Below, in pieces: positions 8,457 to 16,678 of a stretch of 64,000 nucleotides of DNA. The notes under the pieces were generated by a model. That model worked only from the letters and a program-made list of their open reading frames with translations. It did not search any database and was not told the DNA's origin. The first letter of the stretch is position 1, and each line of letters opens with the position of its first letter. The position numbers and the translations under genes were made by a program. The stretch spans positions 496,001 through 560,000 of the forward strand of contig NZ_CP013909.1 in the NCBI RefSeq assembly GCF_001507645.1. The letters are read 5' to 3'. The DNA comes from Hymenobacter sedentarius (lineage in GTDB: Bacteria > Bacteroidota > Bacteroidia > Cytophagales > Hymenobacteraceae).

Positions 8457-10865
8457 TTAGTTGCGCAGCGGCTTGCCGGTGGTCAGAATGCTCTGAATCC
8501 GTTCCAGCGTCTTGCGCTCGCCGCAGAGGCTCAGGAAGGCTTCGCGCTCGAGGTCCAGCAGGTACTGCTCGCTCACTTCGGTGGGCGACGAGAGGTCGCC
8601 GCCGCACATCACATAAGCGAGTTTGTCGGCGATAAGCTGGTCGTGGGTCGAGATGTAGTTGCCCTGCTGCATGGCGTATACGCCCGTTTTGAACATGGCC
8701 AGTGCACCCTTGCCGTGCACCTTGATGTTGGTTTTCTGCGTGGGCTGGGTGTAGCCGGCGTCGGCCAGGTCCAGCGCGGCGGCCTTAGCGGCGGCAATCA
8801 CGCGGTTGCTGTTCACCACGATTTCGTCGCCCCGGCGCATGAATCCCAGGTCGAAGGCTTCGGCAGTGGAGGTCGAAACCTTGGCCGTGCTGATGGTCAT
8901 GTAGGTGTTGCGCAGCAGGTTGAATTCGGGCTCGCCTTCTTCGTACTTAGCTGCGGTGCGCAAGGTCATTTCCTTGGTGCCGCCGCCGGCCGGAATCAGC
9001 CCAACGCCGAATTCCACGAGGCCCATGTAGGTTTCGGCCGCGGCCACTACCCGGTCGCAGTGCAGGTTCAGCTCACAACCGCCGCCCAGCGCCAGGCCGT
9101 GCGGGGCACCCACCACCGGAATGCTGCTGTAGCGCATCCGCATCATGGCGTTCTGGAACTGCGCAATCATCATGTTCAGCTCGTCGAACTCCTGCTCCAG
9201 CGCCTGCATGTACACCAGACCCAGGTTGGCGCCCGCCGAAAACTGCGGCGCGTCGTTGCCAACCACCAGGCCGCGGTAGCCAGCTTCGGCCATGTCCACG
9301 CCCTTCAGCAAGCCCTGGATAACGTCCTGGCCCAGTGAGTTCATCTTGGAGTGGAACTCCACGTTCAGGATGCCGTCGCCCAAGTCAATTATTGAAGCGC
9401 CAGCGTTTTTCCACAGCACTTTGCCGGTGGTGCGCAGGTTGTCGAGAATGATGAAGTTCTCCACGCCGCGGATGGGCTGGTAGCTCTTGGTTTCGGCGTC
9501 GTAGTACTCCTTGCTGCCGGCGGCGTTCACCTTGTAGAAGGTGGTATGACCGGCGGCCAGCATCTCCGTCACCCAGGCAGCAGGCTGCTTGCCTTCGGCC
9601 TGCATCAGCTCAATTCCTTTCTGCACGCCCAGCGCGTCCCAGGTCTCAAACGGCCCCATTTCCCAGCCGAAGCCAGCGCGGAGCGCGTCGTCAATCTTGT
9701 ACAGCGCGTCGGTGATTTCGGGAATGCGATTCGAAACGTAGGCAAACAGGCTGCCGAAGCTCTTGCGGTAAAACTCGCCGGCCTTGTCCTTGCCGCTCAC
9801 CAGCACCGCGAAGCGCGGCGCCAGAGCATCCATGGTTTTGGTCAGCTCCAGCGTGGCAAACTTCACCTTGGTGCCGGGCTGGTATTCCAGCGTGTTCAAG
9901 TCCAGTGCTTGGATTTCCGACTTGCCGCCTTCGCCTTTTACTTTCTTGTAGAAGCCCTGGCCGGTTTTGTCGCCCAGCCACTTGTTCTCGCCCATCTTCT
10001 TGAGGAACTCGGGCAGTTGGAACACGTCCTTGGCTTCGTCGTTGGGCAGGCCCTGGGCGAGGCCGTTGGCCACGTTCATCAGCGTATCCAGCCCCACGAT
10101 ATCGGAAGTGCGGAAGGTGGCCGACTTGGCGTGGCCAATCACCGGGCCGGTGAGCTTGTCCACTTCCTCCACCGTCAGGCCCAGTTCCTGCATGATGCGC
10201 AACACGTCCATGATGGCAAACACGCCCACGCGGTTGGCAATAAAGGCCGGGGTGTCCTTGGCCAGTACCGTGGTTTTGCCCAGGTACAGGTCGCCGTAGT
10301 GCAGCAGGAAATCCACGATTCCAGTGTCAGTGTCCGGCGTCGGAATGATTTCGAGCAGCTTCAGGTAGCGCGGGGGGTTGAAGAAGTGCGTGCCGCAGAA
10401 GTGCTTCTTGAAATCGGCGGAGCGGCCTTCCGTCATCAGGTGAATCGGGATGCCGCTGGTGTTGCTGGTGATGAGCGTGCCGGGCTTGCGGAACTGCTCC
10501 ACGCGCTCAAACAGGCTCTTTTTAATATCGAGCCGCTCCACTACCACCTCAATGGTCCAGTCGCAGCCGGCAATGTCTTTCAGGTTGTCGTCGAAGTTGC
10601 CGGTTTTGATGCGGCTGGCGTCGGCCTTGCGGTAGAGCGGCGACGGGTTCGAGGCGATGGCCGCTTGCAGGGCAGCGTTCACCAAGCGGTTTTTCACCGC
10701 GGGTGCGTCCAGCTGCAGGCCTTTTTTCTCTTCGTCGGGCAGTAGCTCTTTGGGGGCAATGTCGAGCAGCAGCACCTGCACGCCGATGTTGGCGAAGTGG
10801 CAGGCAATGCGCGAGCCCATGACGCCGGAGCCGAGCACGGCAACTTTCTTAATGGTTCGGTTCAT
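8457..10865 (-). CDS. fadN: 3-hydroxyacyl-CoA dehydrogenase/enoyl-CoA hydratase (FadN type)
   Basis: An 802-residue bifunctional beta-oxidation enzyme. The N-terminal half is an NAD-dependent 3-hydroxyacyl-CoA dehydrogenase (Rossmann motif VLGSGVMGSRIA at about residues 10-21), and the C-terminal part a crotonase-fold enoyl-CoA hydratase (APQFSAGANLG and GLALGGGCEL oxyanion-hole segments). This dehydrogenase-first order is that of Bacillus FadN and the opposite of Escherichia coli FadB. It lies directly downstream of a marR-family regulator (64-bp gap) and upstream of the thiolase, so the three probably share a promoter at about 11440. Confidence 0.94.
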   Translation of the reverse strand: MNRTIKKVAVLGSGVMGSRIACHFANIGVQVLLLDIAPKELLPDEEKKGLQLDAPAVKNRLVNAALQAAIASNPSPLYRKADASRIKTGNFDDNLKDIAGCDWTIEVVVERLDIKKSLFERVEQFRKPGTLITSNTSGIPIHLMTEGRSADFKKHFCGTHFFNPPRYLKLLEIIPTPDTDTGIVDFLLHYGDLYLGKTTVLAKDTPAFIANRVGVFAIMDVLRIMQELGLTVEEVDKLTGPVIGHAKSATFRTSDIVGLDTLMNVANGLAQGLPNDEAKDVFQLPEFLKKMGENKWLGDKTGQGFYKKVKGEGGKSEIQALDLNTLEYQPGTKVKFATLELTKTMDALAPRFAVLVSGKDKAGEFYRKSFGSLFAYVSNRIPEITDALYKIDDALRAGFGWEMGPFETWDALGVQKGIELMQAEGKQPAAWVTEMLAAGHTTFYKVNAAGSKEYYDAETKSYQPIRGVENFIILDNLRTTGKVLWKNAGASIIDLGDGILNVEFHSKMNSLGQDVIQGLLKGVDMAEAGYRGLVVGNDAPQFSAGANLGLVYMQALEQEFDELNMMIAQFQNAMMRMRYSSIPVVGAPHGLALGGGCELNLHCDRVVAAAETYMGLVEFGVGLIPAGGGTKEMTLRTAAKYEEGEPEFNLLRNTYMTISTAKVSTSTAEAFDLGFMRRGDEIVVNSNRVIAAAKAAALDLADAGYTQPTQKTNIKVHGKGALAMFKTGVYAMQQGNYISTHDQLIADKLAYVMCGGDLSSPTEVSEQYLLDLEREAFLSLCGERKTLERIQSILTTGKPLRN

Positions 10866-10929
10866 CCTCTGGTGGGGTGATGAGTTGGGAAGTGGGGTGG
10901 GTAGTAGGTGAAGCGGCTAGCAGGGCTGC

Positions 10930-11406
10930 CTAAGACGAGGCTTCTTTCCGCAGCGGCTTGAGTACAAAATCCTCAAAAAGGGTTTTGCCTTCTATCATGC
11001 TCGTTATCTGAGCCGTTACCTTAAAAAAGGTGTCGAGCTGGCTTTGCGGTATCTTCTCCCGCACTTTGAGGTTGAAGTGGCGCACGGTCTGCCGCGAAAC
11101 TTCTTTTTTCTCCAGCCCCAGCGGCGTCAGGAAAATGCGCACCGAGCGTTTGTCCACCGAATCGGCCTGTTTATAAATCAGGCCTTTTTCCTCCATGCTC
11201 CGCAGAATGCGGGTCAGGCTGCGGGTTTCGAGACCCAGCAGCGGGGCAATTTTGGTGGCCGGCGTGCCCTTCTCCTGGTCAATGTTCAACAACACAAAGC
11301 CGATGCTGGTCGTGATGTCGTTCTGCGCCGCCTGGGTGTTGTACATCCGTGAAATGGCGTGCCAGGCCACTTTGATGTTGTAGTCAACGGTTTCTTCGGG
11401 TTTCAT
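10930..11406 (-). CDS. MarR-family transcriptional regulator
   Basis: A 158-residue winged-helix regulator. The DNA-recognition region is at about residues 50-105 (KIAPLLGLETRSLTRILRSM and a wing with DKRSVRIFLT), flanked by dimerisation helices. It is the first gene of the beta-oxidation block, and a palindrome typical of a MarR operator lies 37 nt upstream of its start. The likely job is autoregulated repression of the fad genes relieved by an acyl-CoA or fatty acid. The ligand is inference; the family and the position are seen directly. Confidence 0.92.
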   Translation of the reverse strand: MKPEETVDYNIKVAWHAISRMYNTQAAQNDITTSIGFVLLNIDQEKGTPATKIAPLLGLETRSLTRILRSMEEKGLIYKQADSVDKRSVRIFLTPLGLEKKEVSRQTVRHFNLKVREKIPQSQLDTFFKVTAQITSMIEGKTLFEDFVLKPLRKEASS

Positions 11407-11442
11407 AAGCGAGCTGAAAGAGCGGTAAACTTACGAAGGTTT

Positions 11443-11460
11443 TGTTATGCTTGCATAACA
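11443..11460. promoter_or_regulatory. Palindromic operator upstream of marR
   Basis: TGTTATGCTTGCATAACA has two perfect 8-bp arms around a TT spacer, lying immediately upstream of the marR start. This is the size and layout of MarR-dimer sites. Its 12-bp core recurs at 30188-30199 upstream of the second tonB gene. Confidence 0.7.
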
Positions 11461-11469
11461 GTTAGGCTA

Positions 11470-11509
11470 AAAAAATTGGGGAAGCCGGATGTCGTTCCGG
11501 CTTCCCCAA
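11470..11509 (-). terminator. Terminator of the acyl-CoA ligase gene
   Basis: A 13-bp stem (11476-11488 with 11497-11509) is followed on the minus strand by a run of six or more T. It ends the ligase transcript just before the marR operator. Confidence 0.9.
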
Positions 11510-11584
11510 CAGCAAATTAAATTCCACGAACCTACTTACGACGGCGTTGTCGTAACCGTTATCTGGCAATTGAGCCAGCGGCGG

Positions 11585-13366
11585 CTAGCGCCGCTCGGCC
11601 ACGTGGTACAGGCTCTCGATAAGGTCTTTGTTCTTTTCGGTGATGACCTTGCGTTTCACCTTCATGGTGGGCGTCATTTCGCCGCTTTCCACGGTCCAGA
11701 GCTCGGGCAGCAGCACAATGCGCTTCACCTGCTCCCACTGCGCAAAGCTCTGGTTGTACTTCTTCACCAGACCTTCGTACAGGTCCACTATTTTCTCATT
11801 TTTAATGAGCTCCTCGTTGGGCACGTCGGCGGGCACGCCGTTGCGCTTGCACCAGCTCTTCAGGTCGGAGAAGGACGGCACGATCAGCGCCGAAGGGAAT
11901 TTCTGGTCGGCGCCCACCACCATGGCCTGCTCAATGAGCGGGTCTTCCTTCAGTTTGCCCTCAATCACCTGCGGGGCAATGTACTTACCGCCCGATGTTT
12001 TGAACATCTCTTTCTTGCGGTCCGTGATTTTCAGGAACTTGCCATTGACCAGCTCCCCAATGTCGCCGGTGTGGAACCAGCCCTCCTTGTCGAAGACCTC
12101 GGCGGTGAGGTCGGGCTTGTTGTAGTAGCCCTTCATCACCGAAGCCGATTTGGTCAGAATCTCGCCATCGGCGGCAATTTTCACCTCCACGTTGTCAATC
12201 ACCGGGCCCACGGTGCCAATCATATTGTTTTCGGGCTCGTAGCCGCCCACGGCAATTACCGGCGACGTTTCGGTGAGGCCGTAGCCCTCCATCACGCGGA
12301 TGCCGGCCGCCCAGAATACCCGGGCCAGGCGCGGCTGCAAGGCGCCGCCACCGCTCACAATGCAGCGAAGGTTGCCGCCCAGGGCCTCCCGCCACTTGTT
12401 GAAGATGAGTTTGTTGGCCAGCGCCAGCTGGGTATTGTACAGGAAGCCCTGGTCTTTCTGGGTGTCGTACCGCAGGCCCAAGTCGAGGGCCCAGAAGAAC
12501 AGCTGCTTTTTGATGCCTTCCAGCTCGTGGCCTTTGGCCACGATTTTGTCATACACTTTCTCCAGCAGGCGGGGCACGGTGGTGAAAATCTGGGGCTTCA
12601 CCTCGCGCAGATTGTCGGCAATCACGTCCATGCTCTCGGCGTAGTAGATGCTCACGCCGTTAATCATGTACAGGTACGTTACCATGCGCTCGAAAATGTG
12701 GCACAGCGGCAGGAAGCTCAGGGCTTTGTCTTCTTTGTTTACCGGCACAAATCGCTGGGAGCTGCGGCAGTTGCTTAGAATGTTGTTGTGTGTGAGCATC
12801 ACGCCCTTGGGGCTGCCCGTGGTGCCGCTGGTGTAGATGAGGGTGAGCAGGTCGTCGGGCTGCACGGCGGCTTTCAGAGGCTCTAGTGTGGCGGGCTGGC
12901 CTTTTTTGCCCAATTCCAGCAGCTCATCAAAATGGCGGGCGCCGTCAATTTTGTCGAAGGTGAAGATGTTCTCGGCGGGAATGTCAAGGCCCGACGTGGC
13001 TTCTTTCACTTTATCGTACAGCTTTTTATCGGCCACAAACACGGCGCGCACGCCGGCATCGGTGAAGATGTACTTGTAGTCTTCCACCGTGATGCTTGGG
13101 TACATGGGCACGCTCACGCCGCCAATTTGCGCGATGCCAAAATCGGCCAGCATCCACTCCGGACGGTTCATCGAGATAATGGCCACTTTGTCGCCGCGCT
13201 TCAGCCCAATGGCTACCAACCCCAGGCTTACGAGGTTGGCCTCGTCCTGCAGCTGCTGGGTGCTTTTGGGTATCCATTGGCCGCCAATTTTCGCGGCCAA
13301 GGCGTCGCTTTTGGGCGAATTGGCTAGTTGGTGCGGCAGGATATCGAAGGAGCGACGAACGTCCAT
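11585..13366 (-). CDS. Long-chain fatty acid-CoA ligase
   Basis: A 593-residue AMP-binding enzyme that activates fatty acids to acyl-CoA at the expense of ATP. Family motifs in order: LIYTSGTTGSPKGVMLTHNN (P-loop), GYGLTETSPVIA, GWFHTGDIGEL and a C-terminal KTSGGKYIAPQVIE. The length and the lid-domain sequence suit the FAA1/long-chain branch. It feeds the beta-oxidation genes immediately downstream, but has its own terminator and so is a separate transcript from marR-fadN-fadA. Confidence 0.93.
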   Translation of the reverse strand: MDVRRSFDILPHQLANSPKSDALAAKIGGQWIPKSTQQLQDEANLVSLGLVAIGLKRGDKVAIISMNRPEWMLADFGIAQIGGVSVPMYPSITVEDYKYIFTDAGVRAVFVADKKLYDKVKEATSGLDIPAENIFTFDKIDGARHFDELLELGKKGQPATLEPLKAAVQPDDLLTLIYTSGTTGSPKGVMLTHNNILSNCRSSQRFVPVNKEDKALSFLPLCHIFERMVTYLYMINGVSIYYAESMDVIADNLREVKPQIFTTVPRLLEKVYDKIVAKGHELEGIKKQLFFWALDLGLRYDTQKDQGFLYNTQLALANKLIFNKWREALGGNLRCIVSGGGALQPRLARVFWAAGIRVMEGYGLTETSPVIAVGGYEPENNMIGTVGPVIDNVEVKIAADGEILTKSASVMKGYYNKPDLTAEVFDKEGWFHTGDIGELVNGKFLKITDRKKEMFKTSGGKYIAPQVIEGKLKEDPLIEQAMVVGADQKFPSALIVPSFSDLKSWCKRNGVPADVPNEELIKNEKIVDLYEGLVKKYNQSFAQWEQVKRIVLLPELWTVESGEMTPTMKVKRKVITEKNKDLIESLYHVAERR

Positions 13367-13532
13367 GGGTGGGGCTGGATAAAGCGTATCAGTGAAATTC
13401 AGCTTAAATAAAGAGCTTTTTTTCGGGCCAGACTACATTCGGTTAGGCGATGAACAACCCTGCTCTTACTGCTATAAACCAATACAGATGCAAAAACGGC
13501 CCAAAAGCCAGCCAATGCGGGCTTTTCCTGCG

Positions 13533-13540
13533 TAATTTTG
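13533..13540 (+). promoter_or_regulatory. Candidate Bacteroidota -7 box
   Basis: TAATTTTG matches TAnnTTTG and lies 22 nt upstream of the ATG at 13563, giving a short leader. No -33 TTG at normal spacing is seen. Confidence 0.4.
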
Positions 13541-13562
13541 GGCGCTTGCCTTTCCGCCCCCA

Positions 13563-14720
13563 ATGAACCTGGCCCTGTTTTTTGACCCGCTGCCGGAAAC
13601 GCTAACCGCCGCGGTGCCTGCCCCCACCACCCTGGCCGCCTACGCCACCCGTTTTACCGAAACCTTCCCCGACTGGCGCAACGCCGACTTGGCCCTGATT
13701 GGGCTCGATGAGTGGCGGGGCAGCGCCGCCGGCCCACCGGCCCCCAACCGCCACGGCGCCAACGAAGTACGCCAGCGCTTCTACCAGTTGCAGAAAGGCA
13801 CCGGCTCGGTACGCTTCGTGGATTTGGGCAACCTGCGCCCCGGCCTGACCCTGGAAGATACCTACCAGCGCCTGCGCGAAATCATCGGGGCGCTGCTGGA
13901 AGAAAACACCGTACCCGTGCTGCTGGGCGGCAGCCACGACCTCGACTACGGCCAGTTTCTGGCCTACGAAAGCCAGGACCGCGCCATCAGCTTTGCCGTG
14001 GTGGACGCCCGGCCCGACATGGCCGAGCCCGGCCCCGGCACGCCGCCCGAAGACAGCCACCTGCGCCGCCTGCTGGTGCACGAGCCCAACTTCGTGTTCA
14101 GCTTAGCCCACCTAGCCCACCAGCAATACCTCACGCCGCCCGAGGTGCTCATTGCCCTCGAAAAGCTGCATTTCGAAACCATGAGCGTGGGCGAAGTCCG
14201 GGCCGACCGCCGCCTGGCCGAGCCGCTCATTCGGCAGGCCGAATTCATGAGCGTGGACATCGCGGCGCTGCGCTGGCAGGACGCGCCCGGCTACTTCCCG
14301 GCCAACCCTTTCGGCCTGGGCAACGAAGAAGCCACGCAGCTCTGCTGGTACGCCGGGCACAACGAGCAGCTCAGCTCCTTCGGCCTCTACGGCTACCGCG
14401 CTGACCAGGACCCGCACGGCATGGCCGCCGCTACCGTGGCCACCATGCTCTGGTACTTCGTGGAAGGTTTCTACCACCGCCGTCCCGAAACGGGCTTTGG
14501 CACGTTCCGCTTCCTTACCTACACCGTGGTGCTGCCCGGCAACCCCGACAAGCTGGTGTTCTACAAATCGCGCCGCGCCGACAAGTGGTGGATGGAAGTA
14601 GAGCGCCTGGGCGACAACGCCGTGAAGCGCGTGGTGCCCTGCACCTACGAAGACTACATGAACGCCTCGCAAGGCGATCTGCCGCAACGCTGGATTCGGC
14701 TGCAGGCCTTGTTGGGCTAG
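13563..14720 (+). CDS. Arginase/formimidoylglutamase-fold protein with degenerate metal site
   Basis: A 385-residue ureohydrolase-fold protein. The three metal-binding segments are recognisable but altered: GGSHD keeps its His, DARPD replaces the usual DAHxD (His to Arg), and SVDIAAL replaces SxDxD (second Asp to Ala). Two of the canonical manganese ligands are therefore missing. Bacteroidota homologues are often annotated formimidoylglutamase, an enzyme of histidine breakdown, but no other hut gene is nearby. It may be a pseudoenzyme or bind metal differently. Followed by a small cytochrome-b5-like gene across heptamer element C. Confidence 0.8.
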   Translation: MNLALFFDPLPETLTAAVPAPTTLAAYATRFTETFPDWRNADLALIGLDEWRGSAAGPPAPNRHGANEVRQRFYQLQKGTGSVRFVDLGNLRPGLTLEDTYQRLREIIGALLEENTVPVLLGGSHDLDYGQFLAYESQDRAISFAVVDARPDMAEPGPGTPPEDSHLRRLLVHEPNFVFSLAHLAHQQYLTPPEVLIALEKLHFETMSVGEVRADRRLAEPLIRQAEFMSVDIAALRWQDAPGYFPANPFGLGNEEATQLCWYAGHNEQLSSFGLYGYRADQDPHGMAAATVATMLWYFVEGFYHRRPETGFGTFRFLTYTVVLPGNPDKLVFYKSRRADKWWMEVERLGDNAVKRVVPCTYEDYMNASQGDLPQRWIRLQALLG

Positions 14721-14725
14721 TGCGT

Positions 14726-14815
14726 ATTGTTCGTTGCTTGTTGTCAGTTGATAGTCAAATGCGTAACAGAAAGCGGTATGAGCCTAGCAACGGACAACGA
14801 GCAACCAACAACTAA
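14726..14815. repeat. Inverted heptamer-array element C
   Basis: The left arm (14726-14753) contains consecutive 7-bp units beginning GTTG (GTTGCTT, GTTGTCA, GTTGATA). The right arm (14788-14815) has four exact-length units beginning CAAC (CAACGGA, CAACGAG and two more). Three units pair between the arms with one mismatch each, around a 34-nt loop. The right arm lies inside the start of the next coding sequence. Period and layout match elements A, D, E, F and G although the unit sequence differs. Confidence 0.8.
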
Positions 14816-15044
14816 AACCTACACCAAAAACCAGCTGGCCTTGCGCAACGGCCAAGACCGCGACGAAATCTGGGTGGCCTACCAGGGCAAGATTTACGAC
14901 GTGAGCCGCTCGCGCCTGTGGCGGCGCGGCAACCACTACGAACACTGGGCGGGCCAGGACCTGACCACCGAACTGGACCACGACGCCCCGCACACGGCCC
15001 ACGTATTTGATAATTTTCCGGTAATTGGCCAACTCCAGACGTAA
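14778..15044 (+). CDS. Small cytochrome b5-like heme/steroid-binding domain protein
   Basis: An 88-residue protein made almost entirely of one cytochrome-b5-like domain: YDVSRSRLWRRGNHYEHWAG followed by DLT and DAPH, where the His residues around the tryptophan segment are candidates for heme ligation. There is no signal peptide or membrane segment. The ATG at 14778 is chosen because the domain begins shortly after it; a longer frame upstream would translate only repeat. Residues 4-13 are encoded by the right arm of heptamer element C. Electron transfer or ligand binding is inferred from the fold. Confidence 0.82.
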   Translation: MSLATDNEQPTTKTYTKNQLALRNGQDRDEIWVAYQGKIYDVSRSRLWRRGNHYEHWAGQDLTTELDHDAPHTAHVFDNFPVIGQLQT

Positions 15045-15111
15045 GTTTTCGCTTACCGTTTGTTGAACATTGATATTTCCCGTTTCACGGCAAGCCTAGC
15101 TCTCTCCGCGC

Positions 15112-15906
15112 ATGACCACCGAATCGCCCTCCGAATACAACAACCTCGAAACCCTGCCTACGGCCGCCATTCTGGCCGGCATGAACCGGCTCGACCGCAC
15201 GGTGCCCGAAACCGTGGCCAAGGCCCTGCCGCAGATTGAAAAGCTGGTCGAAGCCATTGTGGCGCGGCTGAGCGCCGGCGGGCGGCTGTTTTACATCGGG
15301 GCAGGCACCAGTGGGCGGCTGGGCGTAGTCGATGCCTCGGAGTGCCCGCCCACGTTTGGCGTACCGGCCGAGATGGTGGTGGGCATCATGGCCGGCGGCG
15401 ATTCGGCCATTCGGGTGGCCGTTGAAGGCGCCGAAGACGACGCCGAACAAGCCTGGAAGGACCTGCAGGCCCATAACATCAGCACTAAGGATGTGCTAGT
15501 GGGCATCGCCGCCTCGGGCCGCACGCCGTATGTGATAGGCGGGCTCACGCAGGCGCGGGCCGCGGGCGTGGCCACGGGCTGCGTGGTGTGCAACGCTGGC
15601 TCGGCCGTGGCCGCTGCCGCCGAATTCCCGGTGGAAGTAGTAACCGGCCCGGAATTCCTCACGGGCAGCACCCGCCTGAAGGCCGGCTCGGCGCAGAAAA
15701 TGGTGCTCAACATGCTCACCACCGCCACCTTTGTGCGCCTGGGCTACGTGCGCGGCAACAAAATGGTTGACATGAAGCTCTCCAACGTGAAGCTGGTGGA
15801 GCGCGGCGAACGGATGTTGATGGAAGAACTCGGCATTGGCGAAGCCGAAGCGGCTGAGCTACTGAAGCAGCACGGCAGCGTGCGCGCGGCCCTGCAGGCC
15901 CGCTAG
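15112..15906 (+). CDS. murQ: N-acetylmuramic acid 6-phosphate etherase
   Basis: A 264-residue SIS-domain enzyme that cleaves the D-lactyl ether of N-acetylmuramic acid 6-phosphate to give GlcNAc-6-phosphate in peptidoglycan recycling. The signature GAGTSGRLGVVDASECPPTF is present with the probable catalytic Glu77; a second acidic residue at about 108 (EGAEDD) matches the other catalytic Glu by spacing. Slightly shorter than E. coli MurQ (298). No transporter or kinase partner (murP, anmK, amgK) is seen nearby. Confidence 0.95.
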   Translation: MTTESPSEYNNLETLPTAAILAGMNRLDRTVPETVAKALPQIEKLVEAIVARLSAGGRLFYIGAGTSGRLGVVDASECPPTFGVPAEMVVGIMAGGDSAIRVAVEGAEDDAEQAWKDLQAHNISTKDVLVGIAASGRTPYVIGGLTQARAAGVATGCVVCNAGSAVAAAAEFPVEVVTGPEFLTGSTRLKAGSAQKMVLNMLTTATFVRLGYVRGNKMVDMKLSNVKLVERGERMLMEELGIGEAEAAELLKQHGSVRAALQAR

Positions 15907-15915
15907 CGCCGGCCC

Positions 15916-16001
15916 GGAACGCGCCACGGCGCATTAGGCGTTAGTAGAACCCAGCCCAATTTGTTGGGGTTGGGGAAACCGAGCGCGCCGAGGTGCGTTC
16001 C
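15916..16001. repeat. Nested imperfect hairpin downstream of murQ
   Basis: A 17-nt outer arm at 15916-15932 is complementary, with a few mismatches, to 15985-16001. An inner hairpin (CCCAA / TTGGGG at about 15955-15968) lies within. It fills most of the gap between murQ and the next gene and has no T tract, so it is not a standard terminator. Confidence 0.5.
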
Positions 16002-16024
16002 TAGCTTAACGCCTTCTGCCGCCT

Positions 16025-16609
16025 ATGCACACCATTGAGCCCCATTACAACTGGATTGACCAGTACTCGGCCTCCGAAGACCCCCGTTCGCCGTTGTTCG
16101 AGGCCGAAAACAGCCTCGAAGCCTACACCAACACCATTTATGGCTACTACATCCACCCGCAGTGGGACAGTCTGGGGTCGGATACGCTCTTCTTCAAAAT
16201 CCTGTTTGCCGACTACGAAGACGGCGTGGCCATCCTCGAGTTCATTGGGGAGTGGAACGATGCCATCGAAAACGACATCATGGAGCTGAAGCGCAACATC
16301 GTGGACGTGCTCGTGCACGAGGGCATCCGCAAGTTTATCCTGGTGGGCGAAAACGTGTTCAACTTCCACGGCTCCGACGACGACTATTATGAAGAGTGGT
16401 TCGAAGACGTGGAGGACGGCTGGATTGCGGGCGTGAACTTCCAGGAGCACGTGCAGCGGGAAATGCAGCAATACAACGTCGACAACTACGTCAACTTCGG
16501 CGGCCAACTCGACGACCTGCCGTGGCGCACCTACGAGCCACGCCGCCTATTTGAAGTGGTAGACGGCCTGCTCAACCGCCGGCTGGGCTCGCCCGAAACC
16601 ACGCTTTAA
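16025..16609 (+). CDS. Conserved acidic protein of unknown function
   Basis: A 194-residue soluble, very acidic protein without signal peptide or membrane segment. A run of Asp, Glu and Tyr (GSDDDYYEEWFEDVEDGW, about residues 119-136) is the most distinctive part, preceded by an alpha/beta-looking segment (ILEFIGEWNDAIENDIMELK and RKFILVGENVFNF). I believe similar proteins occur in other Cytophagales but cannot assign a family. Ends just before a strong terminator. Confidence 0.75.
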   Translation: MHTIEPHYNWIDQYSASEDPRSPLFEAENSLEAYTNTIYGYYIHPQWDSLGSDTLFFKILFADYEDGVAILEFIGEWNDAIENDIMELKRNIVDVLVHEGIRKFILVGENVFNFHGSDDDYYEEWFEDVEDGWIAGVNFQEHVQREMQQYNVDNYVNFGGQLDDLPWRTYEPRRLFEVVDGLLNRRLGSPETTL

Positions 16610-16627
16610 GAGAATCTAACAGAAACG

Positions 16628-16660
16628 AAAAAAGCCCCGCCATTGCTGGCGGGGCTTTTT
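16628..16660. terminator. Bidirectional terminator between convergent genes
   Basis: An 11-bp stem (16631-16641 with 16648-16658) is flanked by A and T runs. It serves the 16025 gene and the convergent small lipoprotein gene. Confidence 0.92.
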
Positions 16661-16678
16661 GTGCCGTAAGGCTAAGAA

